64,000 bases of DNA from Cristatella mucedo (Eukaryota > Bryozoa > Phylactolaemata > Cristatellidae), in NCBI GenBank assembly GCA_009760855.2, contig WPIO01000005.1:11005001-11069000 (forward strand), given 5' to 3'. Of this stretch, positions 27,332 to 38,008 are shown in pieces. The notes beneath the pieces were generated by a model. The model saw only the letters and a program-made list of their open reading frames with translations. It searched no databases and was not told the DNA's origin. Position numbers and translations under genes: made by a program. Within the stretch, counting starts at the first letter, position 1. Each line of letters opens with the position of its first letter.

Positions 27332-27402
27332 TTGGACCAATGGCTAGCGCTCGTGCCTCCAGAAGTGAAGAGCACGAAATCGAATCGCGAAGAAGGCATA
27401 AT
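27332..27402 (+). other. tRNA-like/SINE-head sequence beside the right terminus
   Basis: AATGGCTAGCGCTCGTGCCT resembles a pol III A box with D-arm, and 35 bases on GAAATCGAATCGCG resembles a B box. A T-rich run follows. It may be a tRNA-derived fragment carried by the element, 30 bp inside the right inverted repeat. The B box lacks the full GGTTC. Confidence 0.35.
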
Positions 27403-27430
27403 TTTTATTTATTGAATAGACATATAAAAA

Positions 27431-27617
27431 AACTCTTAGTAGATATAAAATGAAGGGTATGGAGAATAGGGTCTCGAGAATGACGACAGCCATTAAATAA
27501 ATCGGACGACGAGAAACGATCGAGCGAAGCGAGATTGTTTATCGGAGGACGATTTGTTTAATTGATGACGTCATTCGATCGAGCCCTCTGCTACATGCCA
27601 TTCATTTTATATCTACT
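27431..27617 (-). repeat. Right terminal inverted repeat
   Basis: Reverse complement of 2806-2992 with three substitutions. Outer end TATCTACT, inner end AACTCTT. It has the same internal palindrome as the left copy, so each genome end can form a hairpin of about 180 nt. Confidence 0.92.
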
Positions 27618-27622
27618 AACCC
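27618..27622. repeat. Right target-site duplication AACCC
   Basis: Direct copy of 2801-2805; see that entry. Confidence 0.8.
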
Positions 27623-28254
27623 AACTCATATAAATGTTCTGAATTCTGCATTTATACGCATTTCTCTACTCTCAAAGTGAAATACAGGCTCCAAAACCAG
27701 CGTCGTGTCATTTGAGGTCGGAAAATTAAGTCAGTCGCTCATTTCGGCGTAAAGTACAGGTCCTCCTTCGTGTCGCAGTTCGGCGGCGTCCCTCGTGACT
27801 TGTACCTGTTCGTGAAATACCGAAACCCCAGCAGATTTTTAGGATGTGAGGTTAGAAGGTCGAACATCACGGGAAATTTTTAGTGTTAACCAACAACGCA
27901 GGACTTCGGACCTAGTAGTAAGCCAGCCTAAGCAGTCAGCCTGGCCTCCTGAGGGGCAAAGACTCCATACCGCGACCTGAGTCATAAAGGACCTACCTTC
28001 TGTTTCTTTCTCTTTTTTTGCCGTCCATCATTGAAACGTTCGCTTAGCTTTGACAGCTGGAAGGTCCAGCGATCCCCTATTAGACTCTTTCTGCCTGTCG
28101 TAGAGTTGGTTGTCTACCATGTTTTTGTTGATTTATGATAGCGCGGCACCGACTTATTTCCTTGTTGTTGCTTGATTTTCTTGTTACTGTCTACGAAAGG
28201 AACGATTTTATCCTGCACGCACGTTGAAGAATCATGGGGTGATTTTATCTATAC
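27623..28254. other. No recognisable gene
   Basis: Host-like composition. Short frames only, no repeat box recognised until the LINE sequence begins at about 28255. Confidence 0.4.
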
Positions 28255-29125
28255 ATTTCTCCTGTTGAATCAGCCCGAAATCTAGGTGTCATGTTCCTAG
28301 TGACCTCTCATTAGACCACCACTTCAGCTCCACGGTCAAGTCTGCCTTCTTTCAGCTACATAACATTGCTAAAATTGTGCTTGTTTAGATAAGGATAGCA
28401 CATCTAAGTTGGTCCCTGCATTTGTGTCATCCCGTCTCGACTTCTGTAACTCACTGCTTGCAGGCCTACCGGTATGTGCAATCGGGCGATTGCAGCTGTT
28501 GAGAAACTCCGCAGCCAGGCTTGTCTGTCGTAAGCGTCGCAGTTGCCACGTTGCTCCACTTCTCGCCGACCTGCACTGGCTCCCAGTCAAGCAACGGATT
28601 GACTTCAAGGTTTTGTCGCTCACTTTTAGGTCACTTCATTCTTTGGCTCCAGCCTATCTCTCAGATCTACTCCCCCATCAGGCCAAGCATCGTACCACCC
28701 GCTTTTCGGAATCCAACAGTCTAGAAATACCCTGACTAACCTCAAATCCTTTGGAGACCGTGCATTTAGTTCGTATGCTCCCAAAGCCTGGAACTCCCTC
28801 CCGACCTGCGTCAGAGCATCCCCTGGCCTGAACACATTTAAAAAGAATTTAAAAACACCTATTTAGGACAGCATTTAGTGGGTCCCTGTGATTCATCCTT
28901 CACGTGCTTATGCGTGCTGACACTGTGCATGCTGCCACTAACCACATTTGCATGGTGACCCTGTGCATGTCACCCCTAACCATGTTATTCATGTTGTTTA
29001 TCAAGCTAGATATTTCTCACCATTCAATTGCATTTCCCTTTGCTGCAAACGTCAAGCGCCTAGAAAGAGATTGATTTCTCTGAGGGCGCTTTATCAAGTG
29101 CATTATTATTATTAATATTATAGAC
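28255..29125 (+). mobile_element. CR1/L2-type LINE 3' part
   Basis: Begins in the RT-to-C-terminal region and includes FVSSRLDFCNSLLAGLP, AARLVCRKRRSCHVAPLLAD and LHWLPVKQRIDFKVLSLTF. It ends with the tail box at 29050-29095 and an ATT repeat. Frameshifts near 28390 and 28735 make it inactive. Confidence 0.88.
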
Positions 29126-29139
29126 CACCGCCAATTATG

Positions 29140-29785
29140 TCTATCGCCATGCATAGTTGACAGTTAACGGGCAAATTGATTGAAAAATTTATGGCATCAC
29201 ATTAAACACAATTCAATATTACATTCAATGAAAATTGGAGTTTTACGTAGCCAATTTGCGGTCGATTTGCGAGGGATTATATTGAATTCGTGCTTATAGG
29301 CAAGCCTTTGCTGTTGATTGCCATGCATCGTCCGAGATTATATGAGCGTAATTTCTTAAAACGATGCGGTTGTACATTGAGCATAATGCGCCGTCATACG
29401 TATTCAAAATTACAGCATTGAGAAACTGATTTCGGGGTATTTTATAGCGGAATACAGTGGATTGCAATATTGGTCCGGGCCATTGCAGCCAATTGCAGAG
29501 CACTGCATCTGTATGGTCGAGGCAATTTTAATGTAATTATTCTAGTACGTTATAGACGAATATTAAAGCAGCGTGCACTCACAGTTAGAGCTTCTAGTGT
29601 ACGTATTCTGGTCGTTTTTCGGCGGATTGAGGTGGATTGCAGTGGATTACCTTATGGGACCGGGCCATTGCAGTCGATCGCAGTGCATTGCTGCAGAATG
29701 GTCGAGGCAATTGTAGTATAAGTAAAATTGAGCGTGAACATAATAACCGCAGCAATTGCGAGCTCTCCGTAAATTTTCTTACGTC
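29140..29785 (-). repeat. Degenerate satellite, same family as 51430-54060, inverted
   Basis: Repeated phrases GTGGATTGCAGTGGATT, GACCGGGCCATTGCAGTCGA and TGGTCGAGGCAATT are reverse complements of phrases in the 51.4-54.1 kb array. About four degenerate units of 150-170 bp. Confidence 0.6.
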
Positions 29786-32700
29786 GTCCTATTCTTCTCA
29801 CACTTTCAGTGCCCCAAGCATTTATCTGTAGCGATGTTCGCAGAACTTTCACTTAACTCGCTGGAAATTTTACTTATTTCCGTCTTCAGGGATTCAAGAT
29901 CAGCTTCTGCTTTTCTAAAATTCATCGAAAGATCCTGCGTTTTTGGATTCGGTCAATTCTACCAAGAATAGTGTTCAAGGAATACAGTAAAACTATAAAG
30001 TTAAAATTATTTAAAATGCTTGAAAGCAGCCGTTATAGGTCACATCTGACTTCAGAAACCATCGATAATTCTTCGGACGTAATTTACAGAAGCTCTATGA
30101 GTTCGTCGATTCCTTAATATATGACTCTGACAGTTTTTGACCTGGTACTCCAGCGTGCGTCGGATTCCGGCTTTACTGATAAAGGAAGTAATTTTTCAAT
30201 TTATTTCGACGTAGCGTCGAACGAGAAAAAATAAATTAACACTTTCAGCAGTCCAAAAAAGTTTACGAAAACTAGAAAGTGTTGATCGTAGTGTACTCCT
30301 TCTAAATTTAAACTGCGGTTGCCACAGTTGACCAACAGCACTTTGAGACTACTGGCACATTTTTGTATCCAGTAATGACTTGCTTTTTACAGTTACTGCA
30401 AGTTAGTGGATGAATAAATTTTTGAGTTTAGGTGACACATAAGAAATGGATCTTGGATTTCTTGTCCTTGTTGGTTTTTTTGCAAACAGTGATTCGTTCT
30501 GAGCAAGGAACTTGATCGCGGAAATAAAATTTACAACATTTTTATGCTCATCTAAACTCTTACTTTCATCGTGGTCATATTCTTTTTAAACTATCTTACC
30601 AAAGTTTTTTCTGATTGAATTTTAATTTCAGCTACTGCGTCAATTTCGGCACTGTTAATTATCCTCTATTCCGCTGTCCATTCCTTCAAAGAAGTAGAAG
30701 CTTTGCAATAGCTCTAACTGCTTTCCTGTTATCGTAGTTTTTCTGGGTTTTTTTATTTAATTTTTTGAATCCATGAGTTAAATTAAAATTAAAATAATAG
30801 TTTTCATTCAGTGATAAACCAGTGGCAGCAAAGCGGCTAATAGCTTTTTCAGTTGGTGAATGTAATAGATCGATTCACTTCTTCTTCATTTCTTAATCGA
30901 CGTTTAAACCACACTGATAATTGAATGGACTTGTTACGGATGGTAGATTGTTGCTGAGCTGAAAATGACAAGATCAAATAGTTATCATTTCATTACGATG
31001 ACCTGTAATATTATTGATAGCTTTGTTATTGAATCAAATTTCAAGAAGCATGAATCCTGAAATTTTAGGACAGCATGAACACATTATTTTCTGATTTTCC
31101 GCCAGATTCAGAAGATTCTTTAATCTTATCAATCCCACTTATTCCAACAAGTTCCTCTTCTTGTTGAACCAGCTCTACGTCATCGGTTTGTCTTACTATA
31201 GATGGTAACATCTGTTTCAACTGCATTTTGGCAAGTTTTGGTTTAAAGACCAACCATCCCTTTGAATTTTTTTAAATATTTAGTTGATGCCCGCCGTCTT
31301 TTGATTCAGTCTCTAAGCAGTGGGCACGTTTTGCGTCATTCTTCGTTGAATTTTCCAAGAAACTGGCCATTGATTCACTAGACACGTATGCTTCCTATTC
31401 AGCCTATCTCTTCCTTACCGACCTTTCGCTCAACTTCGACTATTTTTGTAACATGGTTTAAAAACATGTATCACTATTTTGGACCATATGTAAGCAAATG
31501 GTTAACTAAAGAGCGTGCTAAAAGTTAAATCTCTACAATTACACTTCAAAAATATATAATCAATTAACAAATTAGCCATTGGGTCACAAAAGTTTGAGTT
31601 AAAAATATCTATATTTTAAAAACTCTTAGATGACTAAAAATAGTTCGGGAATAGCCGCAAATATTAATAATAATAATATAAATTCATTTGTTTAGGGAGT
31701 TCAGATAATATGAGGATCTTTTTCGGGTACTTTACATTTGCTGTAAAGGAAGCATGGCCAGATAGTCAGTGGTAGCATGAACAATTTCAAAAAGAATAAC
31801 TTGGGAATGTGGTCGATAGTTTGACCCTCGATGTAGGGAAGATAGTGCATACGAGCGACAAGAGAAAGTGAATCGGAAAGTGTTCAAAATTTCGTGCTTA
31901 AGCCGTCTGAAAATTTATCAAAATAAATGTTACAATCCACTATAACGTGGAAAGAGCGATTTATTAGAGTAAAATTGAAATGAAATCATAAAAATCTGAG
32001 ATAAAAGAAGACTCTTGGGCCTGGGAGGCGATTGACCAATGCTTGTTTTCGAATTAAATTTAAACAAGTGATTCGAAAGACTGCTTCGATGCGACTGCAA
32101 ACAGTTTCAAATTGAGGAAACAACGGGCGAAAATGGTGACACCACCAACGGTTGTGATTGGTTTAGGGGTACAAAGGAAGGATAAGTCTGTTGGTGTTCC
32201 ATCGGTTTTAGTCGGGTGGATATGCAATTGTAGCCAGATCTCGGTCTATGCGAATAGGTCTAAGTCATTCTCAGTAACTATGTCACTTATTGTTATCGGT
32301 TTATTGCAGATTTATTGAGAATTCCAGAGACAATCATTAAGGTGGGCCTCTGAGTTTTAGTATGCTTGATGACCGCTCAGTTAAAGCAATTAAGTGTAGC
32401 ACTCTTCGGAGATTGCGTAGAGTGGCACGATGCAATGCTGGAAATAGCAAGCACACGTGGGTTCCGGCAGAGCAGGAATAGGCTGCCGCGGCGAATTTGG
32501 ATCGGCCGTCGTTTGTTGATCATCAATTCACGTACCCGAACAGCAGCAACCGCTTTTGGAATGCTTTTAACAACCAAAGCGAAAGGCTAATAGGCAGATA
32601 CGATAGTGCACAACCTGTAGATTATTAACAGTCCACACACTTTATGAAGCGGGCTGGTGAGGTAGACCGTAGCACAACGAAAGTTAGCAATAATCAGTAA

Positions 32701-33210
32701 GTGTTTAGACACTGTTACTTGCGTCAGTTCACGAACTGACGGCTCGCCTGGTGCATGAGAGTTACAAAAGAACACAGCAAAGCGGCTTCCATACTAGGCA
32801 GAGTAAGTCTACGGAGCATCGGGCCGGCAGCAGTCCAAACTCGGCCGGCTTCCTCTGGCTGGCCCGGCGACCCTCTTTTAATGACCTGGTGATTTATCCA
32901 GCCGCGTTACAAGCCCACAACCTGCCCGGCCTGGCAGACAGGTGTTGCAACTTCCGACTTGATTTATTTCAGCTAGGACCACCATGCTGTCCAGCAATAT
33001 TTTCGCCAGATGAAATCTATCAATTCTCAAGTATTAGGCGCCAATTTTGGCACCCCATCCCGATCCAACATCCGGGGACGCATATGCCTCTGCGCCTCTT
33101 CCGAACGCCACTGATTGCAATTGCCCGTGCCATTTCGGGCGATTGCCGCTCGTAGCCAGTATGGGCGGATGCGAAATTTCTTGAATTTACGTGGGTGCAC
33201 TGATAAAACA
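29786..33210. other. AT-rich region without recognisable gene
   Basis: Mostly unique-looking AT-rich DNA to 32100, then mixed composition. The only repeat seen is a worn LINE tail near 31665-31775. No frame above 135 codons, none with a motif. Confidence 0.4.
31665..31775 (-). mobile_element. Worn CR1/L2-type LINE 3' tail
   Basis: AATAATAATAATATAAATTC is followed by a degraded tail box and by GGTACTTTACATTTGCTGTA plus AGTGGTAGCATGAAC, matching the 3' UTR of the better copies. Confidence 0.55.
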
Positions 33211-33219
33211 GTGTGCTTC

Positions 33220-33470
33220 AAAATGCAGTAGAAACTGCAGCTCGAGGTTTAGGTTTTAGTCGCTTTTCGCTGTATGGTGTGGATTGCAGTAGAATGCAGT
33301 ATTTCCCAGAGCCGTTACCGTCGATCGAAGCGCCCGTACACCTGCTGGTGAAATTGCATGAGCACAGTCGCCATGGAGTGTACTGTCGTACGCAAGAAAT
33401 TGTTTTGTGGTGGAATGCAGTGGGTGGATATTTTGGCCCTGGCCGCTGCAATCTATTTCTGTGGACATGA
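33220..33470 (-). repeat. Degenerate satellite fragment
   Basis: GTGGATTGCAGTAGAATGCA and TGGTGGAATGCAGTGGGTGG followed by TTTTGGCCCTGGCCGCTGCA resemble units of the satellite at 29140-29785. One to two units. Confidence 0.45.
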
Positions 33471-34070
33471 TAAAGCGTGAGCGGAATAGAGTAGGTTTTT
33501 ATTCCAAACTTGTTGGGGCTTTGAGCAGCTTATTTGTGGTGGATTCAAGGCTGCTTTAATTTTATTGTAGAACAGGCCACTGTCTTTGCAATCCATTTAA
33601 GCGAGTCTACGAGTACACTACTGCGTGAAATTTGGTTGGGTTTATACAATAAAAGGTTCATTACAATATTCGCTTAAAATATGAGTTTGGTAACGCAAAT
33701 GTCCTGTTGACTTTGGCCTAATTACATCGGATTGCGACAGATTGCTTCATTGAACCCTGGGTAATGACCACCTCAGTCTCTTCTGGGGCTGCTTTTATGC
33801 GGCTGGCTGCCGCCGCCGAGGAACAGATAGTCACAGCACTGAGGGCCGCTGCTGATGTATCGTGGACCGTCTCATGCGCTTACGAGAGTTGATAGCATCC
33901 ACACAGGCCGGTGAATAGGCAGTAAGTGCCAAAAGCAGGGCAATTATACTGTCACTTGTAGGCGTCTAGCATGCCCGTTGGCCTGGTGGGGGCTTCAGCT
34001 TGATGAAACCACGTTACGGCGATGTCATGCCCACAAAGACTGCCCACCCACCACCGGCCTGCATGGGTGC

Positions 34071-34514
<444 letters not shown>

Positions 34515-34689
34515 ATCGCCTTATGCTCCGGAGCTGCCAGATGGCTACTGCACCAGTATGTACGATCGCCCGCCTGCCTACAGTACAACACCGTCGGCGT
34601 CGTCCGCTACGTGTATGTGGGGGCTTCTTCATTCGTTCTCTTCGCACCAAAGCCGCTCGGGCGCACAGCCCCTAAAACATATGCCAATG

Positions 34690-37100
34690 TTGGCTGAATC
34701 AGTTTACAGCCAGTATGCTTATAATACAGCAAGCGCTGCCACATTAACCAGCCGTACAGCACTGGACGTCTGAGGACAACCAATCTATTTTAGGAGCGCA
34801 GACCACTGCTGATTGGCTGAATATCACGTGTACCTAGGTCAATTGCCCTCTGCCTAGGCCACATAGGCTACAGCTGATCTGGCATGCTCCTTGAGATAAG
34901 CAAATGGCATTCAGATTTGTATGTACGATGGCCTGCTCAGCCAATAGTAACAATTTAGGACTATAAAATATTAAACATGTTTTTCTAATACTTTTTCCAT
35001 CTTTGCTGTGGTCCACGTTCTGTTTGTCGGCTGCATTGTTAATCATCGTTACTTGCTCGACTTTTGTTTGTTGAATGGCTTCGAGGCAGCACTACGTCTC
35101 ACAGGCTACGGGTCCAAACTCACTGGAATCGTCAGAATCTTCAGCGGCGTCGTTGGTTTAAAGCAGTTTACGGGTGAGAATTGGCAAGTCTGGAGTACTC
35201 AGGCGAAGTTCTACTTCATAACCAGGAACTTTGTCTTACACGGCAAAGAAAGACGGCCCGCGAATGTTGCAGCTCTTCCTGATAAGAATAGCAAGAAAGA
35301 CAACGAAGAGGATGTTAAGGCACAGCAAACGTATGGCCATTGCACGACGAAGGTTTTGTCTGTCCTCGCAATGACTGTCCGAGACTCTGCGATAATTAGT
35401 TCCGGTGTCAGAGCCATGGCAACTGCTGCCGAGGCCTGACGAAAGTTGGACGGCATATACGTTTCAAGGATGCTGATGAGTACACTGCTCCTACATCAAA
35501 AGCTTGTATCTCTCCGAATGACAGAAGGCAAATATGTCAGGTAATACGTTATTGTAGTCGATTGCTAATCAGTTGCAGGCTGTGCACGACCCTATCAGAG
35601 GAACAGATTGTCCTCAGCATGATTAATGCAGTTTTGTCAGCATCTAATAATGGGCCATGAAAAAAGTGACGCGGACGACTTAACTCTTGACTTTGTGCAG
35701 AGCAGGCTGTTGCATGAGCATCTGAAGCGGCAAAATTGACCTTCCCTTGACGAGAGTATGAAAGGGGTGGCTCTTGCAGCTTCAAGTGGAGGCTTGGAAA
35801 ACCAGCAAAGCAGCTGCGCCTCCTAATGCTTACGGAAAACAGCATACTTCAAAGTTTACTGGTAAGTGCCACTACTGTTTGGTAGTGGGTCACACTGCCT
35901 CAGTGGTAAACAAAGAAGAGGTATGAAAATACCAAATCTGAGGCGAATATAGCAACTACAGATTCCTTCATTGTCACTGCCGACTCGACGGCCTACCAGC
36001 TGCCATCACTGCTGGAGTGGCCTATAGACTCTGGAACCCTGCAGTGTATATGCCACGAGCCTGAATTCTTTACATACTGCGAGACAATTTCTCGCTGAGT
36101 CGTATTGAGTGACCAAGAAGTGCTTGGTGCGATAGGCATTGGTGCGATGCCTGTTAACGTTGCACGTTGCCCGTGCATGGCACAAGCTTGAACTTCGAGA
36201 TTTTTACTTGCACCTAAGCTTTCTAAGAACCTCTTGTCGCTAAGCAAGTGTGTCGATGGAGGTTTTAAAGTGAAGTTCGGCGGTGATCATGTGTCTTTTA
36301 CCATCCCTGGATCAATAGATGTAGCAGCTGCTGGCATAAGACCAGTGAAGTTCTTCTATCTGCTAGATGCTTCTGTGAGACTGCAAACAGCATCGGCTTC
36401 TCAAGCATGAAAATCTATCTCGGGGGATATGCCAAACCTTTGCTCTGACAATTGTGCACCAGGGAAGCATGCAACGAAGCTCCTCGAAAGACCTGCATTA
36501 TCAGAAGCTGGGCAAAAGGTACTTGCTGCGACTGACAATGAGTCTACGACAGGACCGACTGTTCAATACTGATTAACGGCTGAGGCGCTAATTATCTTGC
36601 AGTGATGAGCCCACGGCTATGCTTGATGCTCCGAACAGCTCGGATGCATATTTGTGGTCAGCTGATATTGATGACGAGCTTGCTTCCCTACGTGAAAATG
36701 ATTTTCGTAAGGTTGCCTGACTACCCGAGGGCAAGCAAGCCATCAGACGCAAATGTACCTGCAAGGTGAAACTCAATGCATATGGGTCCACGATCTGTTT
36801 TAGGGCCTGCATCTTTTCTAAAGGCTATTTTCAGATCGAGGGCAATACATTCACAGAGACTTTCGCCAGTCGTTTAGTACAGCATTCTGAGAACTTTCTT
36901 GCCCAATGCTGCCCTGATAAAGTTCGAGATCCATCAAATTGTCTGATTGGGCTGCTGCTGCTGGACATCGTCTACCCGCGTGACCGGCACAGGCTGCTCA
37001 GCGAGATGTATTGGCTGAATTCGCTTTACAGCCAGTATGCCTACAATACAGCGAGAGATCTCACCTTGACCTGCTGTACAGCACTGGATGACTGAGGACA
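34690..37100 (+). mobile_element. Ty1/Copia-type LTR retrotransposon remnant
   Basis: Direct repeats near 34690-34800 and 37012-37100 (GGCTGAAT, then TTTACAGCCAGTATGC and CAGCACTGGA) look like LTR parts. Between them are Copia pieces: a Gag start MASRQHYVSQATGPNSLESS (35074) with KQFTGENWQVWSTQAKFY, a zinc-knuckle-like KCHYCLVVGHTA (about 35860), a protease-like WPIDSGTLQC (about 36020), LSKNLLSLSKCVDGGF before the integrase, and an RT start WSADIDDELASLRENDF (about 36650). Most of integrase and RT is deleted and stops are frequent. Long dead. Confidence 0.75.
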
Positions 37101-37129
37101 ACTGATCTATTATCGGAGAAGAGGTAGGT

Positions 37130-37900
37130 TACAAACAACCAGCCGAAAAAGCGGAATGTACAAACCATACCAGCAAGCGTGCTTATCTCCAGCCTCGCAT
37201 GGATAGTGACTCCTCATGGCCTTCGGTGGTTGATGGCAAGGTCGAGGAACGCCAGCTATCCCTCCTTCAGGATGTGGCTACTGAGCAAACAGGACACTCC
37301 ACGCGGCCTGGTCTCAGCCGACAAGCTCCCAAAAACAAGAATGCCCAGAATTAGGGGTCATGCTACCTCCAGCCAAAGGTCAAGCTTGGCCAATCCGGTC
37401 ACCCTTAGCTGCCCGTATCCCATTACAGCCACCCCAGGCTACTGAACCTAGCTGGGTATAATTTCAATGATTTCCTTGCATTTGTTCAGGTGCTGCTACA
37501 GCTGATTCGCGGCTGTACACTCATTGGTAAGCACGACTAAGGGACCGCCGTACGTTCGTAGCTACTGTTTCAAGCCGCGATGCCACGGCGGCTTTAAGTT
37601 ATCGAATATATGTCTGAAATGCCGCAGACAGGTTGTCGGCTAGCCATCTCGATTACGAGGCATGCCAGTGTCGCCCTCTCTGCCTTCCAAGCCCTGGGGT
37701 CAGGGCCATTGGCCGGGCGAATCTGCCGACCAGATGCTGGAGACTGAGGGGACTGAGGGCCTCGCCAGGGTGGGTGAACGCCGCCGCTCGGGCTTCTCAC
37801 CGATGCAGTACACCTGCTCGTCGACGCTGCTGTCATTTTGGGGAGAGAGAGAGAGCTGATAAAGCCAGTGTCACACGTCTGATTGCACGTCTGGTGGGTG
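37130..37900. other. No recognisable gene
   Basis: Between the Copia remnant and the last visible exon of the surface-protein gene. Moderately GC-rich; open frames here are short or chance. Confidence 0.35.
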
Positions 37901-37929
37901 GCTATTACCGACTCAGACTGGTAGGTAGC

Positions 37930-38008
37930 CGGGCAGTAGCTGGCCGAGCAAGAGCTGCTGCCGTCCATGCTGCAGCCCTCGTAGGGCAGCGTGCAGTCGG
38001 GCCCTGAA
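37930..38008 (-). CDS. Exon: end of EGF-like domain
   Basis: After an AG acceptor the frame reads GPDCTLPYEGCSMDGSSSCS and ASYCPATYQ. This joins the EGF half at 38308-38430 in phase. The 3' limit is uncertain. Confidence 0.5.

Larger units (their letters stand above)
2806..27617 (+). mobile_element. Polinton/Maverick element (adintovirus-like endogenous virus), 24.8 kb
   Basis: The ends are inverted repeats starting AGTAGATATAAAATG, which fits the 5'-AG...CT-3' ends known for Polintons, and a short direct repeat flanks them. Inside are the hallmark genes of the group: protein-primed type B polymerase, retroviral-type integrase, A32-like ATPase, adenain-like protease, double-jelly-roll-type capsid protein and penton-like proteins, with an added phospholipase A2 and fibre genes as in adintoviruses. 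Most long genes are broken, so this copy is not autonomous. A CR1 LINE of about 1.35 kb lies inside it; without that the element is about 23.5 kb. AT content is visibly higher than in the flanks, a sign of foreign origin. Confidence 0.95.
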
